Source: Parahalioglobus pacificus (GTDB taxonomy: Bacteria > Pseudomonadota > Gammaproteobacteria > Pseudomonadales > Halieaceae). Taken from it: DNA of 64,000 bases. Location: the NCBI RefSeq assembly GCF_014652275.1, contig NZ_BMYM01000001.1, forward strand, positions 1,116,001 through 1,180,000. Direction: 5' to 3'. A model generated the notes under the pieces. The model was not told the DNA's origin. It ran no database searches and saw only the letters and a list, made by a program, of their open reading frames with translations. A program made the translations under genes and the position numbers. Positions 54,273 to 63,530 of this stretch are shown one piece after another (the stretch's first letter is position 1; each line of letters opens with the position of its first letter).

Positions 54273-54312
54273 AGAAAAGCCGCCCCTACAAAATGTCGGA
54301 AGCGGCTTTTCT
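54273..54312 (-). terminator. Terminator-like hairpin between acpP and fabF
   Basis: AGAAAAGCCGC and GCGGCTTTTCT (arms 54302-54312 and 54273-54283 on the minus strand) form an 11-bp stem with an 18-base loop, and the T-rich arm continues into TTATTT. It may partly end acpP mRNA, which would fit the need for far more ACP than FabF. Confidence 0.6.
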
Positions 54313-54329
54313 GGGATGTGGAGACAGGA

Positions 54330-54566
54330 TTAGGCGAGATTTTCGTTGATGTAATCAATCGCCAGCTTGACGGTCGTGATCTTCTCGGCTTCCTCGTCGG
54401 GAATCTCTGTCTCGAATTCTTCTTCAAGGGCCATTACCAATTCAACGGTGTCCAGAGAGTCTGCGCCCAGATCTTCGACGAATGACGCCTCGGTCTGCAC
54501 TTCGTCTTCTTTCACGCCGAGTTGCTCCGCAACGATCTTTTTAACGCGTTCTTCTATGTTGCTCAT
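54330..54566 (-). CDS. acpP: Acyl carrier protein
   Basis: A 78-residue acidic carrier that holds growing acyl chains on a 4'-phosphopantetheine arm attached to S37 ([13 protein letters not shown]). Sequence is nearly that of E. coli AcpP in both helices. The ATG at 54566 ([10 protein letters not shown]) is the family start. It lies 139 bases downstream of fabG, enough for its own promoter, as is usual for acpP. Confidence 0.98.
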   Translation of the reverse strand: MSNIEERVKKIVAEQLGVKEDEVQTEASFVEDLGADSLDTVELVMALEEEFETEIPDEEAEKITTVKLAIDYINENLA

Positions 54567-54705
54567 GGTTATTGCATTCTCCAAGTTGCTTTAAAGAGCC
54601 AAGCTGGCCTTTGGCCGTGGGCGCATTTTACTCCGAAACTTCCGGGTAGTAACAATCTTTTTTTTGTGCGCTCGCCTGACGGGTTTCGATTAGTGTTGCT
54701 GGCCC

Positions 54706-55446
54706 TTAGGCCATATACATGCCGCCGTTGACGTGAATGGTTTCACCGGTGACATACCCGGCAGCATTACTGCACAGGAAACTCACCACAGCGGCGATCT
54801 CAGCCGGATCTCCAAGGCGCCCCAGCGGGATTTGACCCTGCAGGGCGTCGCGTTGGGCGTCGGGTAGCTCACGGGTCATGTCAGTATCAATAAAGCCCGG
54901 GGCCACACTGTTAACCGTGACCGCTCGAGAGCCCAGTTCGCGCGCCAGCGCACGCGCAAAGCCCTGAGCACCCGCCTTGGTCGCTGCATAGTTGCTCTGA
55001 CCCATGTTACCCATCGCGCCCACTACGGAGGTGATGTTTACAATCCGACCCCATCGGGCTTTGGTCATGCCGCGCAGGCAAGCCTTACTGACACGGTAAA
55101 GGGCATTGAGGTTGGTATTGATGACGCTGTCCCACTCGTCGTCCTTCATGCGCATCAGAATGTTGTCGCGGGTGATCCCCGCATTGTTCACCAACACAGT
55201 AGGAGCGCCGAAGCGTTCAGTGATCGCTTTAATGACCTCAGTCACGCTGTCGGAGTCAGCGACGTCAAGCCGCATGCCACAACCCTCATTGCCTAGGGCC
55301 GAGAGGTAAGCGGTAATCGCCTCGGCACCACCGTTGCTGGTTGCTGTGCCTATGACCGTCATACCGTCATTGGCCAAGTGTTCGGCAATGGCCTTACCAA
55401 TTCCGCGGCTGGCGCCGGTGACTAGTGCAATCTTGTTATCACTCAT
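54706..55446 (-). CDS. fabG: 3-oxoacyl-ACP reductase
   Basis: A 246-residue short-chain dehydrogenase that uses NADPH to reduce 3-oxoacyl-ACP. Motifs are TGASRGIGKAIAEHL (cofactor), NNAGITRDNILMRM, the catalytic Ser in VNITSVVGAMGN and the YAATKAG with Tyr and Lys, and PGFIDTDMTREL. Second gene of the fabD-fabG-acpP-fabF run. Confidence 0.97.
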   Translation of the reverse strand: MSDNKIALVTGASRGIGKAIAEHLANDGMTVIGTATSNGGAEAITAYLSALGNEGCGMRLDVADSDSVTEVIKAITERFGAPTVLVNNAGITRDNILMRMKDDEWDSVINTNLNALYRVSKACLRGMTKARWGRIVNITSVVGAMGNMGQSNYAATKAGAQGFARALARELGSRAVTVNSVAPGFIDTDMTRELPDAQRDALQGQIPLGRLGDPAEIAAVVSFLCSNAAGYVTGETIHVNGGMYMA

Positions 55447-55491
55447 GGTCTTCCCCCTAAAAAAACGTTGCGCTGCAGGCTTCTGCTCCGG

Positions 55492-56439
55492 TCAAGCGGA
55501 CAATGAGGCCAGTGCCTCGGCAAGCGCACTGGGCTCTTCGATGTTGTAGCTGGTTAAGGATTTGTCGATACGACGATTCAGACCGCTGAGCACCTTGCCC
55601 GGACCGCACTCAACAACGTGACTCACACCCTTGCTAACCATCGTCTCTACACAGCGCGTCCACTGCACCGGCGAGTAGATCTGCTCGACAAGCAAGCTGC
55701 GAATGGTCTCAACATCTGACTCGAGGCCAGCATGAACGTTGTGAACCACCGGTATCATTGGCGTGGACAGGGAAATCCCGGACAACACTTCTGCCAGCTT
55801 CTCTCCCGCAGGTTTCATCATCGACGTGTGGAAAGGCGCGCTCACTGGCAGTGGCATCGCGCGTTTGGCACCGGCTACTTTTAACGCGGCAATCGCTTGC
55901 TCGACCGCACCTGCCTCACCGGCAATCACTACCTGGCCGGGTGAATTAAAGTTGACTGCGGCAACCACACCGGCCTGGCGGGCTACTTCCTCACAGGTTT
56001 CATTGATCGTCGCATCATCGAGACCGATGATTGCAGCCATGGCGCCTTCGCCCACTGGCACCGCCGTTTGCATGAATGCACCACGTTGACGCACCAGAGA
56101 CACGGCATCTGCAAATCCAAGGGCGCCCGCACAAACAAGGGCAGTAAACTCGCCCAAGCTGTGACCGGCCATCAGTGCTGGCATCGCCCCACCCTGCTCG
56201 ACCCAGGCACGCCATAGCGCGACACTGCTAGCGAGCAGCACCGGCTGCGTGGTTTCGGTCATGTTCAGCGCCGACTGCTCGCCAGTCTGGATCAGCGACC
56301 ACATGTCATAACCGACCGCTTCGGAGGCCTCTGCGAAGGTCTCCCGAACTGCGCCGGAGGCATCGTAGGCGTCTTTCAGCATGCCAACTTTCTGAGATCC
56401 CTGACCAGGGAATACAAAAGCAAATGTAGATAGAGTCAT
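55492..56439 (-). CDS. fabD: Malonyl-CoA:ACP transacylase
   Basis: A 315-residue transacylase that loads malonyl groups on ACP. The N-terminal FVFPGQGSQKVGML, the nucleophile Ser in MAGHSLGEFTALV, the Arg in RGAFMQTAVPVGEGAM and the His in SAPFHTSMMKPA are in place. It follows rpmF after 180 bases that hold rpmF's terminator; the plsX gene usually found in between is absent. Confidence 0.97.
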   Translation of the reverse strand: MTLSTFAFVFPGQGSQKVGMLKDAYDASGAVRETFAEASEAVGYDMWSLIQTGEQSALNMTETTQPVLLASSVALWRAWVEQGGAMPALMAGHSLGEFTALVCAGALGFADAVSLVRQRGAFMQTAVPVGEGAMAAIIGLDDATINETCEEVARQAGVVAAVNFNSPGQVVIAGEAGAVEQAIAALKVAGAKRAMPLPVSAPFHTSMMKPAGEKLAEVLSGISLSTPMIPVVHNVHAGLESDVETIRSLLVEQIYSPVQWTRCVETMVSKGVSHVVECGPGKVLSGLNRRIDKSLTSYNIEEPSALAEALASLSA

Positions 56440-56542
56440 AACAGAAAACCTGCAGCGTTTGTAATGTCAGCATAGGGACAGGGAGCATTGTTGCCGCATG
56501 CCCTGCCCCAATGTTGACGGTGAATCGTAAAAATGGCGCAAC

Positions 56543-56568
56543 GAAAAGCGGAGGCCAAGGCCTCCGCT
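56543..56568 (-). terminator. Intrinsic terminator of the yceD-rpmF unit
   Basis: On the minus strand AGCGGAGGCC and GGCCTCCGCT form a 10-bp stem with a 2-base centre, followed by TTTT. A second hairpin (CGCGCCG...CGGCGCG, about 56585-56604) stands closer to the rpmF stop. So fabD must have its own promoter within 56440-56540. Confidence 0.75.
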
Positions 56569-56619
56569 AAATTCGCTTGAAATCGCGCCGCCGTATCCGG
56601 CGCGAACAGGCCCGAAGCC

Positions 56620-56802
56620 TTAGTCGTCGTTGCCAGTCTCTACGACCTTGTTACCACGGTAGAAGCCATCGGCTGTGACGTGGTGACGGCGATGCTTTTC
56701 ACCGGTGGTCTGATCTACCGACAGGGTGGAACCACCCAGACCGTCGTGTGAGCGACGCATTCCGCGACGCGAACGGGTTTTCTTGTTCTGCTGAACAGCC
56801 AT
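56620..56802 (-). CDS. rpmF: 50S ribosomal protein L32
   Basis: A 60-residue basic ribosomal protein. The N-terminal [20 protein letters not shown] and the central [15 protein letters not shown] are canonical. It lacks the four zinc cysteines (C- form), as in many gammaproteobacteria. It lies 12 bases after yceD, the conserved pairing. Confidence 0.97.
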   Translation of the reverse strand: MAVQQNKKTRSRRGMRRSHDGLGGSTLSVDQTTGEKHRRHHVTADGFYRGNKVVETGNDD

Positions 56803-56814
56803 GTCTGACTCCTG

Positions 56815-57342
56815 TTAGTCCTTGCCGGGCTTCAATTGCGCCAGCACCTCAAAAGGGTTGGGCTTGCTGTCTGGCTCCGCTTCATCCGCGGGCGCCTCAT
56901 CAAGCGCATTCAATATCTCATTACAGTTGGGATCCTCGTGGTAGTTGAACGCCGGCAATGCCAGTATGAGTTCATCTTCCACCATCTCCCACAGCCTGCA
57001 GTCATCCTCACTGATGAGTGGGTCGAGCTCGCGGGGCAAGTGTTTTGCCTGCTCGTCCGTCCATACAACAGCGAGTCGGTTACTGCACGCCATTGGTAAG
57101 GTCATGGGTTCCAGGCAGCGCTGGCAAACAACACTGACCTCAGCCTCAACCGTTACCGCAATAACACTGTGGTTCTCTTCGTCTCGGCCACACTCTACAT
57201 TAGCCTGCACACGTCCTGAATCGCTCGCTAAAAGCGCCAGAAAACGCGGCATTTCCGCCAGTGAAAGCGAGCCCGAAACAGTCACTCCACGCGCTGCTGC
57301 CTTACGTACATCCAAGCTCCGCGGGAGGGGGTCCTTCAACAT
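56815..57342 (-). CDS. yceD: YceD (DUF177), 23S rRNA accumulation protein
   Basis: A 175-residue DUF177 protein needed for normal 23S rRNA levels in bacteria and plastids. The zinc-like CQRCLEPMTLPM (about 76-87) and the acidic C-terminal NPFEVLAQLKPG are typical, as is LILALPAFNYHEDPNCNE. It is first in the yceD-rpmF unit and diverges from maf across an A+T-rich 115-base spacer. Confidence 0.93.
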   Translation of the reverse strand: MLKDPLPRSLDVRKAAARGVTVSGSLSLAEMPRFLALLASDSGRVQANVECGRDEENHSVIAVTVEAEVSVVCQRCLEPMTLPMACSNRLAVVWTDEQAKHLPRELDPLISEDDCRLWEMVEDELILALPAFNYHEDPNCNEILNALDEAPADEAEPDSKPNPFEVLAQLKPGKD

Positions 57343-57457
57343 GGGCGCGAATTCTAGGGATGGTTTTACCTAATGTCAAAAAAATCTTTAAAATACAAAC
57401 AGTTCGTGAAGTTATTCACAAGCACCCCACCCTGCTCAAGAACAGGCACCCTGCACA

Positions 57458-58039
57458 ATGGCATTGATACTCGCCTCCAGCTCCAAATACCGTCAGTCTT
57501 TGCTACATCGGCTAGGGCTTCCCTTCGACGCAATCGCCCCGGATATTGACGAATCCGCCCAGCCCGGAGAGTCGCCTGAGGCGCTCGCCACTCGGCTTGC
57601 CCATATTAAGGCATATGAGATTGCCGCCAACAGAGCCGATGACTGGGTCATAGGTAGCGACCAGGTGGCCAGCCTCAACGGCAACATACTGGGAAAACCG
57701 GGTACGGAAGATGTGGCGATTGCACAATTGCAGGCATCGTCGGGCAACGTTGTGCACTTCTATACCGCTGTGACATTAACGAACCACAGGAAGGACGTGC
57801 ATTTTCACCACCTTGAACCTACTGCGGTGCACTTCAGGGAGCTGAGCAAGGCTGAGATCTGTGATTATGTGCGCCGCGACCAGCCCTTGGACTGCGCGGG
57901 TAGCTTTAAGTGGGAGTCCCTCGGCATCGCCTTATTTGAACGGCTTGAAGGGCGGGACCCCACAGCCCTGGAGGGGCTGCCGCTCATCGCCCTGTCATCG
58001 ATGTTGCAAGCCGCAGGGCTGTCCGTTCTCCGGGCCTAG
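57458..58039 (+). CDS. maf: Maf-family nucleotide pyrophosphatase
   Basis: A 193-residue Maf/YceF-type house-cleaning pyrophosphatase acting on modified nucleoside triphosphates (7-methyl-GTP in the YceF branch). The N-terminal ILASSSKYRQSLL, DDWVIGSDQVASL and CAGSFKWESLG are family hallmarks. Its TAG stop overlaps that of the convergent HAD gene in the shared sequence CTAG (58036-58039). Confidence 0.93.
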   Translation: MALILASSSKYRQSLLHRLGLPFDAIAPDIDESAQPGESPEALATRLAHIKAYEIAANRADDWVIGSDQVASLNGNILGKPGTEDVAIAQLQASSGNVVHFYTAVTLTNHRKDVHFHHLEPTAVHFRELSKAEICDYVRRDQPLDCAGSFKWESLGIALFERLEGRDPTALEGLPLIALSSMLQAAGLSVLRA

Positions 58040-58680
58040 GCTGATAATCGGGGTAGCTCCAAGAGCGCTGGCAAGGCATCGATGACGGCCACCGGAGCGT
58101 GGCGACGTAAGCGCGCGACACTGTGTACGCCATAACTGACACCCACGCTGGCCACCTCGGCATTACTGGCCATTTCAAGGTCATATTCGCTGTCGCCAAC
58201 AACAATCGCCTCTTCAGGGCGCCATCCGCGCTGCTCAAGTATCTGATGAATCATCAGCGGGTCGGGTTTCGAGTGCGTTTCGTCAGCACAGCGGGTGATG
58301 TGAAAACTGCCCTGCATGCCCAGTGCTGATAAGACCCGATCCAGCCCGCGCCGGCTCTTGCCGGTAGCTACAGCCAACTCAAACCCTCGGTGGGCCAGAC
58401 TGTCCAGCACCTCCATCGCCCCGGCGTAGAGTCGGGGGCCAGCCTCGGTTTGAGCCAGGAAGTGCCGGGCATAGGCGTCACTCATTGCCTGCTGCTGCAT
58501 CTCACTATGCCCAGGGAACAGTCGTTCGAGTGCCTGCGGCAGGCCCAGGCCGATAATTTCGCGCACCGCCATTGCCGGTGGAGCCTCCAGCCCCACCTCG
58601 CCGGCTGCTGCCAGCATGGCATCAACGATGTCATCCAGAGAGTCGCAGAGCGTGCCATCCCAATCAAATATAACGATCAA
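58036..58680 (-). CDS. HAD-family phosphatase (Gph-like)
   Basis: A 214-residue HAD hydrolase of subfamily IA with the nucleophile D6 and acid D8 in FDWDGTLCDS, LAVATGKSRRGLDRVL (motif II/III) and VVGDSEYDLEMASNAEVASV (motif IV). It resembles phosphoglycolate and pyrophosphatase-type members; the substrate is not known. It follows rluC with no gap (rluC TAA next to its ATG), the same order as in Pseudomonas. Confidence 0.9.
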   Translation of the reverse strand: MIVIFDWDGTLCDSLDDIVDAMLAAAGEVGLEAPPAMAVREIIGLGLPQALERLFPGHSEMQQQAMSDAYARHFLAQTEAGPRLYAGAMEVLDSLAHRGFELAVATGKSRRGLDRVLSALGMQGSFHITRCADETHSKPDPLMIHQILEQRGWRPEEAIVVGDSEYDLEMASNAEVASVGVSYGVHSVARLRRHAPVAVIDALPALLELPRLSA

Positions 58681-59640
58681 TTACATAGCCTTACGAATAT
58701 TTTCTAATGTTATCTCTAACTCACTATCCAGTGTGGCTTCCAGGCTGACCTTACTGCCGCCTGGCAAGGTGAACCGCAGAGCGCGGGCATGCAGAAATAG
58801 GCGCTTCAGGCCAAGCTCACGGGCCAGGTGCTCACAAGCATCATCTTGATATTTCGCATCCCCTAGCAGCGGATGACCGGCAAACTGGCCGTGCACGCGA
58901 ATCTGGTGAGTACGCCCGGTGATTGGCTTGGCCTCTACAAGGGTCGCGCGACCGCCAAAGCGCTCGATCACCGCAAACTCGGTCTGGGAAGGCTTACCCT
59001 CTTTGGACACGCGCACCATACGCTCGCCAGATTGCAGGGTATTCTTAGCGAGAGGCGCTTCAATCAACCGACGACTACGCGGCCAGTCGCCACCCACCAG
59101 CGCCAGATAGCGCTTATCGACACGATCTTCTCTCAGCTGCCGGTGCAAATCCCGCAATGCTGCTGGTTTGCGAGAGACCAGAATCAGCCCCGAGGTATCC
59201 CTATCGAGTCGGTGCACCAGCTCCAAGTGTCTGTCTTTGGGGCGGGCCTGGCGCAGACACTCGATCAAGCCATAGTTGAGACCGCTGCCGCCGTGAACAG
59301 CAAGGCCTGACGGCTTGTTGATGACAAGCAGAGACTCGTCCTCATACACTACCCTCTGCGCGATCTGCTCCAGCCAGTAACCAGGTACGCGGGCGGGCTC
59401 CGATGCGGCGGGCACCTGCACCGGCGGAATTCGGACCACATCGCCCAAGGCCAATCGGTAATCTGCCTTCACCCGACCTTTATTGACGCGAATCTCTCCC
59501 TTGCGCAGACCGCGATAGATGCGTGTTTTAGGCACGCCCTTCAAGAGACGTAACAGGTAGTTGTCCAGGCGTTGACCGTGCCCACGTTCATCGACTGTTT
59601 CAAACCGCACGCCGCCAGCGGGCTTATCGGGATTGCTCAA
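58681..59640 (-). CDS. rluC: 23S rRNA pseudouridine synthase RluC
   Basis: A 319-residue enzyme that makes pseudouridines 955, 2504 and 2580 in E. coli 23S rRNA. It has an N-terminal S4 RNA-binding domain (LDNYLLRLLKGVPKTRIYRG) and the RluA-type catalytic domain with the Asp in VHRLDRDTSGLILVS. NKPSGLAVHGG and GRTHQIRVHGQFAGHPLLGD also match. It lies divergently from rne, the conserved arrangement. Confidence 0.95.
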   Translation of the reverse strand: MSNPDKPAGGVRFETVDERGHGQRLDNYLLRLLKGVPKTRIYRGLRKGEIRVNKGRVKADYRLALGDVVRIPPVQVPAASEPARVPGYWLEQIAQRVVYEDESLLVINKPSGLAVHGGSGLNYGLIECLRQARPKDRHLELVHRLDRDTSGLILVSRKPAALRDLHRQLREDRVDKRYLALVGGDWPRSRRLIEAPLAKNTLQSGERMVRVSKEGKPSQTEFAVIERFGGRATLVEAKPITGRTHQIRVHGQFAGHPLLGDAKYQDDACEHLARELGLKRLFLHARALRFTLPGGSKVSLEATLDSELEITLENIRKAM

Positions 59641-59658
59641 AGAAATTTCCGTAACTAT

Positions 59659-59687
59659 TTGAAGTCATTAGCGTTTGCTGCTATGTT
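59659..59687 (+). promoter_or_regulatory. Probable sigma-70 promoter of rne
   Basis: TTGAAG (59659-59664) and TATGTT (59682-59687) are separated by exactly 17 bases. Transcription from about 59694 would give an rne leader of about 500 bases. Confidence 0.6.
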
Positions 59688-59693
59688 CCGCAC

Positions 59694-60195
59694 GTCGTGG
59701 CGCCAGCCTGGCCGATTGTAAAAGAAAACCATCGCGTCAGTGCCTTTTTCCTGCTACTGATTGGAGCAACCTTTATCCTGTTGCTCGGCAGCCTGGCCAC
59801 GACACCGAACGACGCACGACGTAAGTGCCACTTAACAATGAGGCACCTACCCCACCCGATTGGTGAGAGACACGTACTGCGTCTTACGAAGAACCGAACA
59901 GTGAACCTGTCGGGATAGATCAAGAGCCAGATTTTTAGCGCTGTCGCTCGCCTCGAGTGGGGCGACACTAGCAAAAAGGCTACACCGGTACCAGCAGCGT
60001 AACGGTCTAGCGCGCATTCAGCCCGGCAGCCTATGCTGGGTTGTGAGTACAGCACTCGAGCAGCGTAACACCCAGGGACGGTGGCGCGGCGCAGTTAAGC
60101 TAGCGCCATTTAACCTTCCCCATGTGTTTGCCGGAATCACCGGCCCAGTCTAACTATTCCCCGCCAGGCCTGTTCCAGCGAAGGCTAATGGCACA
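59694..60195 (+). other. Long 5' leader of rne
   Basis: No gene is supported in this 500-base stretch. In E. coli and relatives rne has a leader of several hundred bases through which RNase E represses its own mRNA. Here a hairpin TGGCGC (60082-60087) / GCGCCA (60103-60108) and other G+C-rich stems are present. A 73-codon frame at 59697-59918 has one hydrophobic patch but no ribosome binding site. Confidence 0.55.
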
Positions 60196-63105
60196 ATGAA
60201 GAAAATGCTTATTAACGCTACGCAGCCAGAAGAACTGCGCGTAGCTCTCGTCGATGGACAACGTCTTTATGATCTGGACATCGAAAACCGTACCCGACTG
60301 CAAAAGAAATCCAATGTCTACAAAGGCAAGATTACCCGCGTAGAACCATCCTTAGAGGCCGCTTTCGTCGACTTTGGCGCAGAGCGTCATGGCTTCTTGC
60401 CACTTAAAGAAATCTCGCGACAGTACTTCACCGGCAACGGCGGTGACGGCGAAGGCCGCGTCCGCATTAAGGAAGTGGTGAAAGAAGGCACCGAGGTTGT
60501 GGTGCAGGTAGATAAGGAAGAGCGCGGCAACAAGGGCGCAGCACTGACTACCTTTATCAGTCTCGCCGGGCGCTACATGGTACTGATGCCCAACAATCCC
60601 CGCGCTGGTGGAATCTCTCGGCGCATTGAAGGTGATGATCGCACAGAGCTGCGTGAAGCCCTGAGCGCGCTCGAGATCCCCAACGGCATGGGCGTCATTA
60701 TCCGCACCGCGGGTGTGGGCCGCTCATCCGAAGAGCTGCAGTGGGACCTCAACTACCTGCTTCAACTGTGGGATGCCATCAGTAAAGCAACGGATGAAGC
60801 CAAAGCGCCGGTGCTGCTGTACCAGGAGAGCAACGTCATCATCCGCGCTATCCGCGACTATTTGCGCGATGACATCGATCAGGTGCTGATTGATTCCCCA
60901 GAAGCCTACAAGCAGGCGTCTGATTTCGTCAGCATGGTGATGCCACATCACCAGCACCGGATTAGGCAGTACGATGACAGTATCCCCCTGTTTAACCGCT
61001 TCCAGATAGAAAGCCAGATCGAAACTGCGTTCCAGCGTGAGGTACGTCTACCCTCCGGCGGATCAATCGTGATTGACCCCACCGAGGCGCTGGTTTCCAT
61101 CGACATCAACTCCGCCCGCGCTACCAAGGGCTCGGATATCGAACAGACAGCCACCCAAACCAACCTCGAAGCCGCGGACGAAATTGCGCGTCAGTTACGT
61201 CTGCGCGACATGGGTGGCCTGGTTGTGATCGACTTCATCGACATGCTGGCGAACAAGAACCAGCGTGCCGTCGAAAACCGCATGCGCGACGCTCTCTCCA
61301 TCGACCGTGCCCGGGTACAGATCGGTCGCATCTCGCGCTTCGGCCTGTTAGAGATGTCCCGCCAGCGTTTGCGCCCCTCTTTGGGCGAGACTAGCGCCAT
61401 CGTCTGCCCACGCTGTAACGGCCAGGGTACGATCCGCGACACCAAGTCTCTGGCACTGTCGATCCTGCGACTGCTGGAAGAAGAAGCTATCAAAGACCGC
61501 ACGGCGGAAGTCAGGGCTGTTGTTCCTGTTGACGTGGCAGCCTACCTGCTCAACGAGAAGCGCACCGGCCTGGGCGAGATCGAGCAGACTTCAAAGACAA
61601 GAGTACTGGTTGTTCCCAACCCCAACCTCGAGACACCGCATTTTGAAGTTAAGCGTCTGCGTGATGACGAGGTCGAAGGCGACCATGTCACCAGTTACAA
61701 GATCGACCTGACGGTACCCGATGCCGAAGAGATCAGTGACAGCCATGCGACTGCTGACATTCCTCAGCAACAGGCCCTGGTTCAGGGCGTAACGCCGCAG
61801 GCACCTGCGCCCGAACGTGAGGAAGCGCCCAAAAAAGCACCGTCGAGCAGCGGCGCCCCAGACGGCGATAAAGCTTCGCGCAAACCGCGACAGCAAAACC
61901 GTCGCAAGAAGACGCCACCACCCAAGAAAGGCCTGTTTGCCAGAATCTGGGCTGCGATTGTTGGCGAGCCTGAAGACAGCAAGCCCAAGAAGTCAGCCAA
62001 GGGTAAAGGCGGCGACGGCCAGAAAGCCAAGCAAGGTGGTCAGGGCCGCAAGAGTCAAGGTCAGGGCAAAGGTCAGGGCGAGCGTGGCGAAGGCAATAAC
62101 CGCAACCGCAATCGCAACCGGAACAGAAACCGTAACAGGAACCGCAGACCTGAGGGTGAGACCCAGCAGGAGAACGGTAACAGCACAGCACGTCGGTCCG
62201 ACGACAACGAGCGTCAGGAACAAGGTCAGCGCAAGGACAATCGTCGCCGCAACGATCGTCGCCGTCGCGATGAGGGATCTGCTGAACGCCAGAGCGGATC
62301 AACCCATGTTGAGGCTCAAGGCGCGCAAAACGAAGACCAGCAGCGCAACGACAAGCCCCGCAAGCGTCCTAACGACATGCGCCGTAGCGAGCCTCGCAAG
62401 CGCCGCCGCGGTCAGACAGCGGGCAATGGTGAGGAACAAAACAGTGCTGTGACTAATTCAGCTGCGCCTGCCGTCGCTAGCGCACCTGAAGCCGCCGAGG
62501 AGCCTTCAGCGGTTAAAGAGCCCTCAGCTGTAAAAGCTAAAGAGCCTTCGGCGGTTAAGGAGTCTTCGGCTGCCAAGGAACCGGTAGCCTCGCAGCAGGC
62601 CCCAGCAGCACAAGAGCCAGCAGCGGATAACGCGCCCGTGGGTGAAACCAAGGCACCGGTTCAAGCGCCTGTATCCGCTCCTGCCGAAGCACCAGCGGCC
62701 CAGACGGCCGAGCCTTCTGATGTCGAAGTTTCTGATGCACCGGTAGAGAGCCAAGTAGCCGAAGCAAAAGAAGCACCGCGTAGTGAAACACTTGCGGAAG
62801 CGGACGTTGCGCCAAAGCAGGCATATCTAGCTCTGGGCGATACAGAAACACCAGAGCCGGCGCCCGCTATTGAAGTAACTGCTGAAGTGGATCGTTCAGG
62901 CATGGCTGCATCAGGCCGAGCGAGTAACGACCCACGCGAGACTCCGGCACCTGTCGGCGACATTGTGATTGAAACCGCGCACCCTGCACTCTTCTCGGAC
63001 GTTGTAGCACCCGATGTGCCGCGCAGTGACAAGGTGACAGCACGTGCCGCTAATGATCCCCGCGGCCCTCTGACGGCACAGGAAGATCAAGCAGCAGAGG
63101 CTTAA
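60196..63105 (+). CDS. rne: Ribonuclease E
   Basis: A 969-residue endonuclease that starts mRNA decay and matures rRNA and tRNA. The N-terminal half has the S1 domain ([20 protein letters not shown]), the 5'-sensor, the DNase I-like active site with [15 protein letters not shown] and LVVIDFIDM, and the zinc-link CPRCNGQG. After about residue 530 comes the disordered scaffold half: an Arg/Asn-rich RNA-binding stretch (about 630-745, with an RNRN repeat), Ala/Pro/Glu-rich repeats with EPSAVK, and two short C-terminal repeats ([11 protein letters not shown] and [11 protein letters not shown]) like those that bind degradosome partners in Pseudomonas. Confidence 0.97.
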   Translation: MKKMLINATQPEELRVALVDGQRLYDLDIENRTRLQKKSNVYKGKITRVEPSLEAAFVDFGAERHGFLPLKEISRQYFTGNGGDGEGRVRIKEVVKEGTEVVVQVDKEERGNKGAALTTFISLAGRYMVLMPNNPRAGGISRRIEGDDRTELREALSALEIPNGMGVIIRTAGVGRSSEELQWDLNYLLQLWDAISKATDEAKAPVLLYQESNVIIRAIRDYLRDDIDQVLIDSPEAYKQASDFVSMVMPHHQHRIRQYDDSIPLFNRFQIESQIETAFQREVRLPSGGSIVIDPTEALVSIDINSARATKGSDIEQTATQTNLEAADEIARQLRLRDMGGLVVIDFIDMLANKNQRAVENRMRDALSIDRARVQIGRISRFGLLEMSRQRLRPSLGETSAIVCPRCNGQGTIRDTKSLALSILRLLEEEAIKDRTAEVRAVVPVDVAAYLLNEKRTGLGEIEQTSKTRVLVVPNPNLETPHFEVKRLRDDEVEGDHVTSYKIDLTVPDAEEISDSHATADIPQQQALVQGVTPQAPAPEREEAPKKAPSSSGAPDGDKASRKPRQQNRRKKTPPPKKGLFARIWAAIVGEPEDSKPKKSAKGKGGDGQKAKQGGQGRKSQGQGKGQGERGEGNNRNRNRNRNRNRNRNRRPEGETQQENGNSTARRSDDNERQEQGQRKDNRRRNDRRRRDEGSAERQSGSTHVEAQGAQNEDQQRNDKPRKRPNDMRRSEPRKRRRGQTAGNGEEQNSAVTNSAAPAVASAPEAAEEPSAVKEPSAVKAKEPSAVKESSAAKEPVASQQAPAAQEPAADNAPVGETKAPVQAPVSAPAEAPAAQTAEPSDVEVSDAPVESQVAEAKEAPRSETLAEADVAPKQAYLALGDTETPEPAPAIEVTAEVDRSGMAASGRASNDPRETPAPVGDIVIETAHPALFSDVVAPDVPRSDKVTARAANDPRGPLTAQEDQAAEA

Positions 63106-63117
63106 TTTCTAGCAAAT

Positions 63118-63150
63118 AGCGGCACAAGCATTATGTACCCTTGTGCCGCT
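63118..63150. terminator. Hairpin after rne
   Basis: AGCGGCACAAG (63118-63128) and CTTGTGCCGCT (63140-63150) form a perfect 11-bp stem 13 bases beyond the rne stop. A T-run is missing. The right arm overlaps the -35 of the tRNA-Ser promoter. Confidence 0.6.
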
Positions 63151-63168
63151 AATCAGGCTATGTATAAT
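63141..63168 (+). promoter_or_regulatory. tRNA-Ser promoter with a G+C-rich discriminator
   Basis: TTGTGC (63141-63146), 16 bases, then consensus TATAAT (63163-63168). The bases just after the -10 (CCACGCCTGCCC) are G+C-rich, the form expected for a stable-RNA promoter under ppGpp control. Confidence 0.65.
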
Positions 63169-63208
63169 CCACGCCTGCCCTCATAGGGGCATGCATAGAA
63201 CGTTTTCT

Positions 63209-63296
63209 GGTGGGCTGGCTGAGTGGTCGAAAGCGGCGGTCTTGAAAACCGTTGAACCGAGAGGTTCCCGGGGTTCGAATCCCTGGCCCACCGCCA
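63209..63296 (+). tRNA. tRNA-Ser (anticodon UGA)
   Basis: The 88-base gene starts GGTGGGCTGGCTGAGTGGTC and ends GGCCCACCGCCA, so the CCA is encoded. The anticodon arm GCGGT-CTTGAAA-ACCGT gives anticodon TGA. The long variable arm (GAACCGAGAGGTTC) is that of a class II serine tRNA, and the T arm is CGGGGTTCGAATCCCTG. Confidence 0.97.
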
Positions 63297-63305
63297 TACA
63301 TAATG

Positions 63306-63330
63306 AAGCCGCCCTTGTGGCGGTTTTTTT
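63306..63330 (+). terminator. Intrinsic terminator of tRNA-Ser
   Basis: CCGCC (63309-63313) and GGCGG (63319-63323) plus flanking A:T and G:T pairs form a stem followed by seven T residues, 10 bases beyond the tRNA. Confidence 0.85.
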
Positions 63331-63465
63331 ATGTATCCAGTTTGAGCCGTGGACGAGAACCCCGGCGGGTTCGACAAGCTGCATCCAAGATGTAGCTTGG
63401 ACGCCGCAGCGAAGCGGAGGCGCCCCACAGGGGGCATAACGCGAGAGGCAATCGCGTCGTGATCT

Positions 63466-63530
63466 ATCCCTGGCCCACAGCCATAGATAACGAACCGCCC
63501 TTGTGGCGGTTTTTTATGTCTCCAGGTTGA
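63466..63530 (+). repeat. Second copy of the tRNA-Ser 3' end and its terminator
   Basis: ATCCCTGGCCCACAGCCATA matches the last 18 bases of the tRNA gene and the bases after it (63279-63298) with two changes, and continues through the same hairpin and T-run (63493-63515) and a similar TCCAGGTTGA tail. The two copies are 187 bases apart. Both are followed further on by GGCGCCCCACAG (63419 and 63539). The upstream part of the tRNA is absent. It may mark past integration at this tRNA or a decayed tandem duplication. Confidence 0.7.

Noticed and set aside
59697-59918. 73-codon plus-strand frame between rluC and rne
   Set aside because: No ribosome binding site; lies in the expected rne leader and its second half looks non-coding.
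61817-62452. Large overlapping frames inside the 3' half of rne
   Set aside because: They are products of the repetitive Arg/Asn- and Ala/Pro-rich coding sequence read in other frames; the rne frame is clearly the real one.
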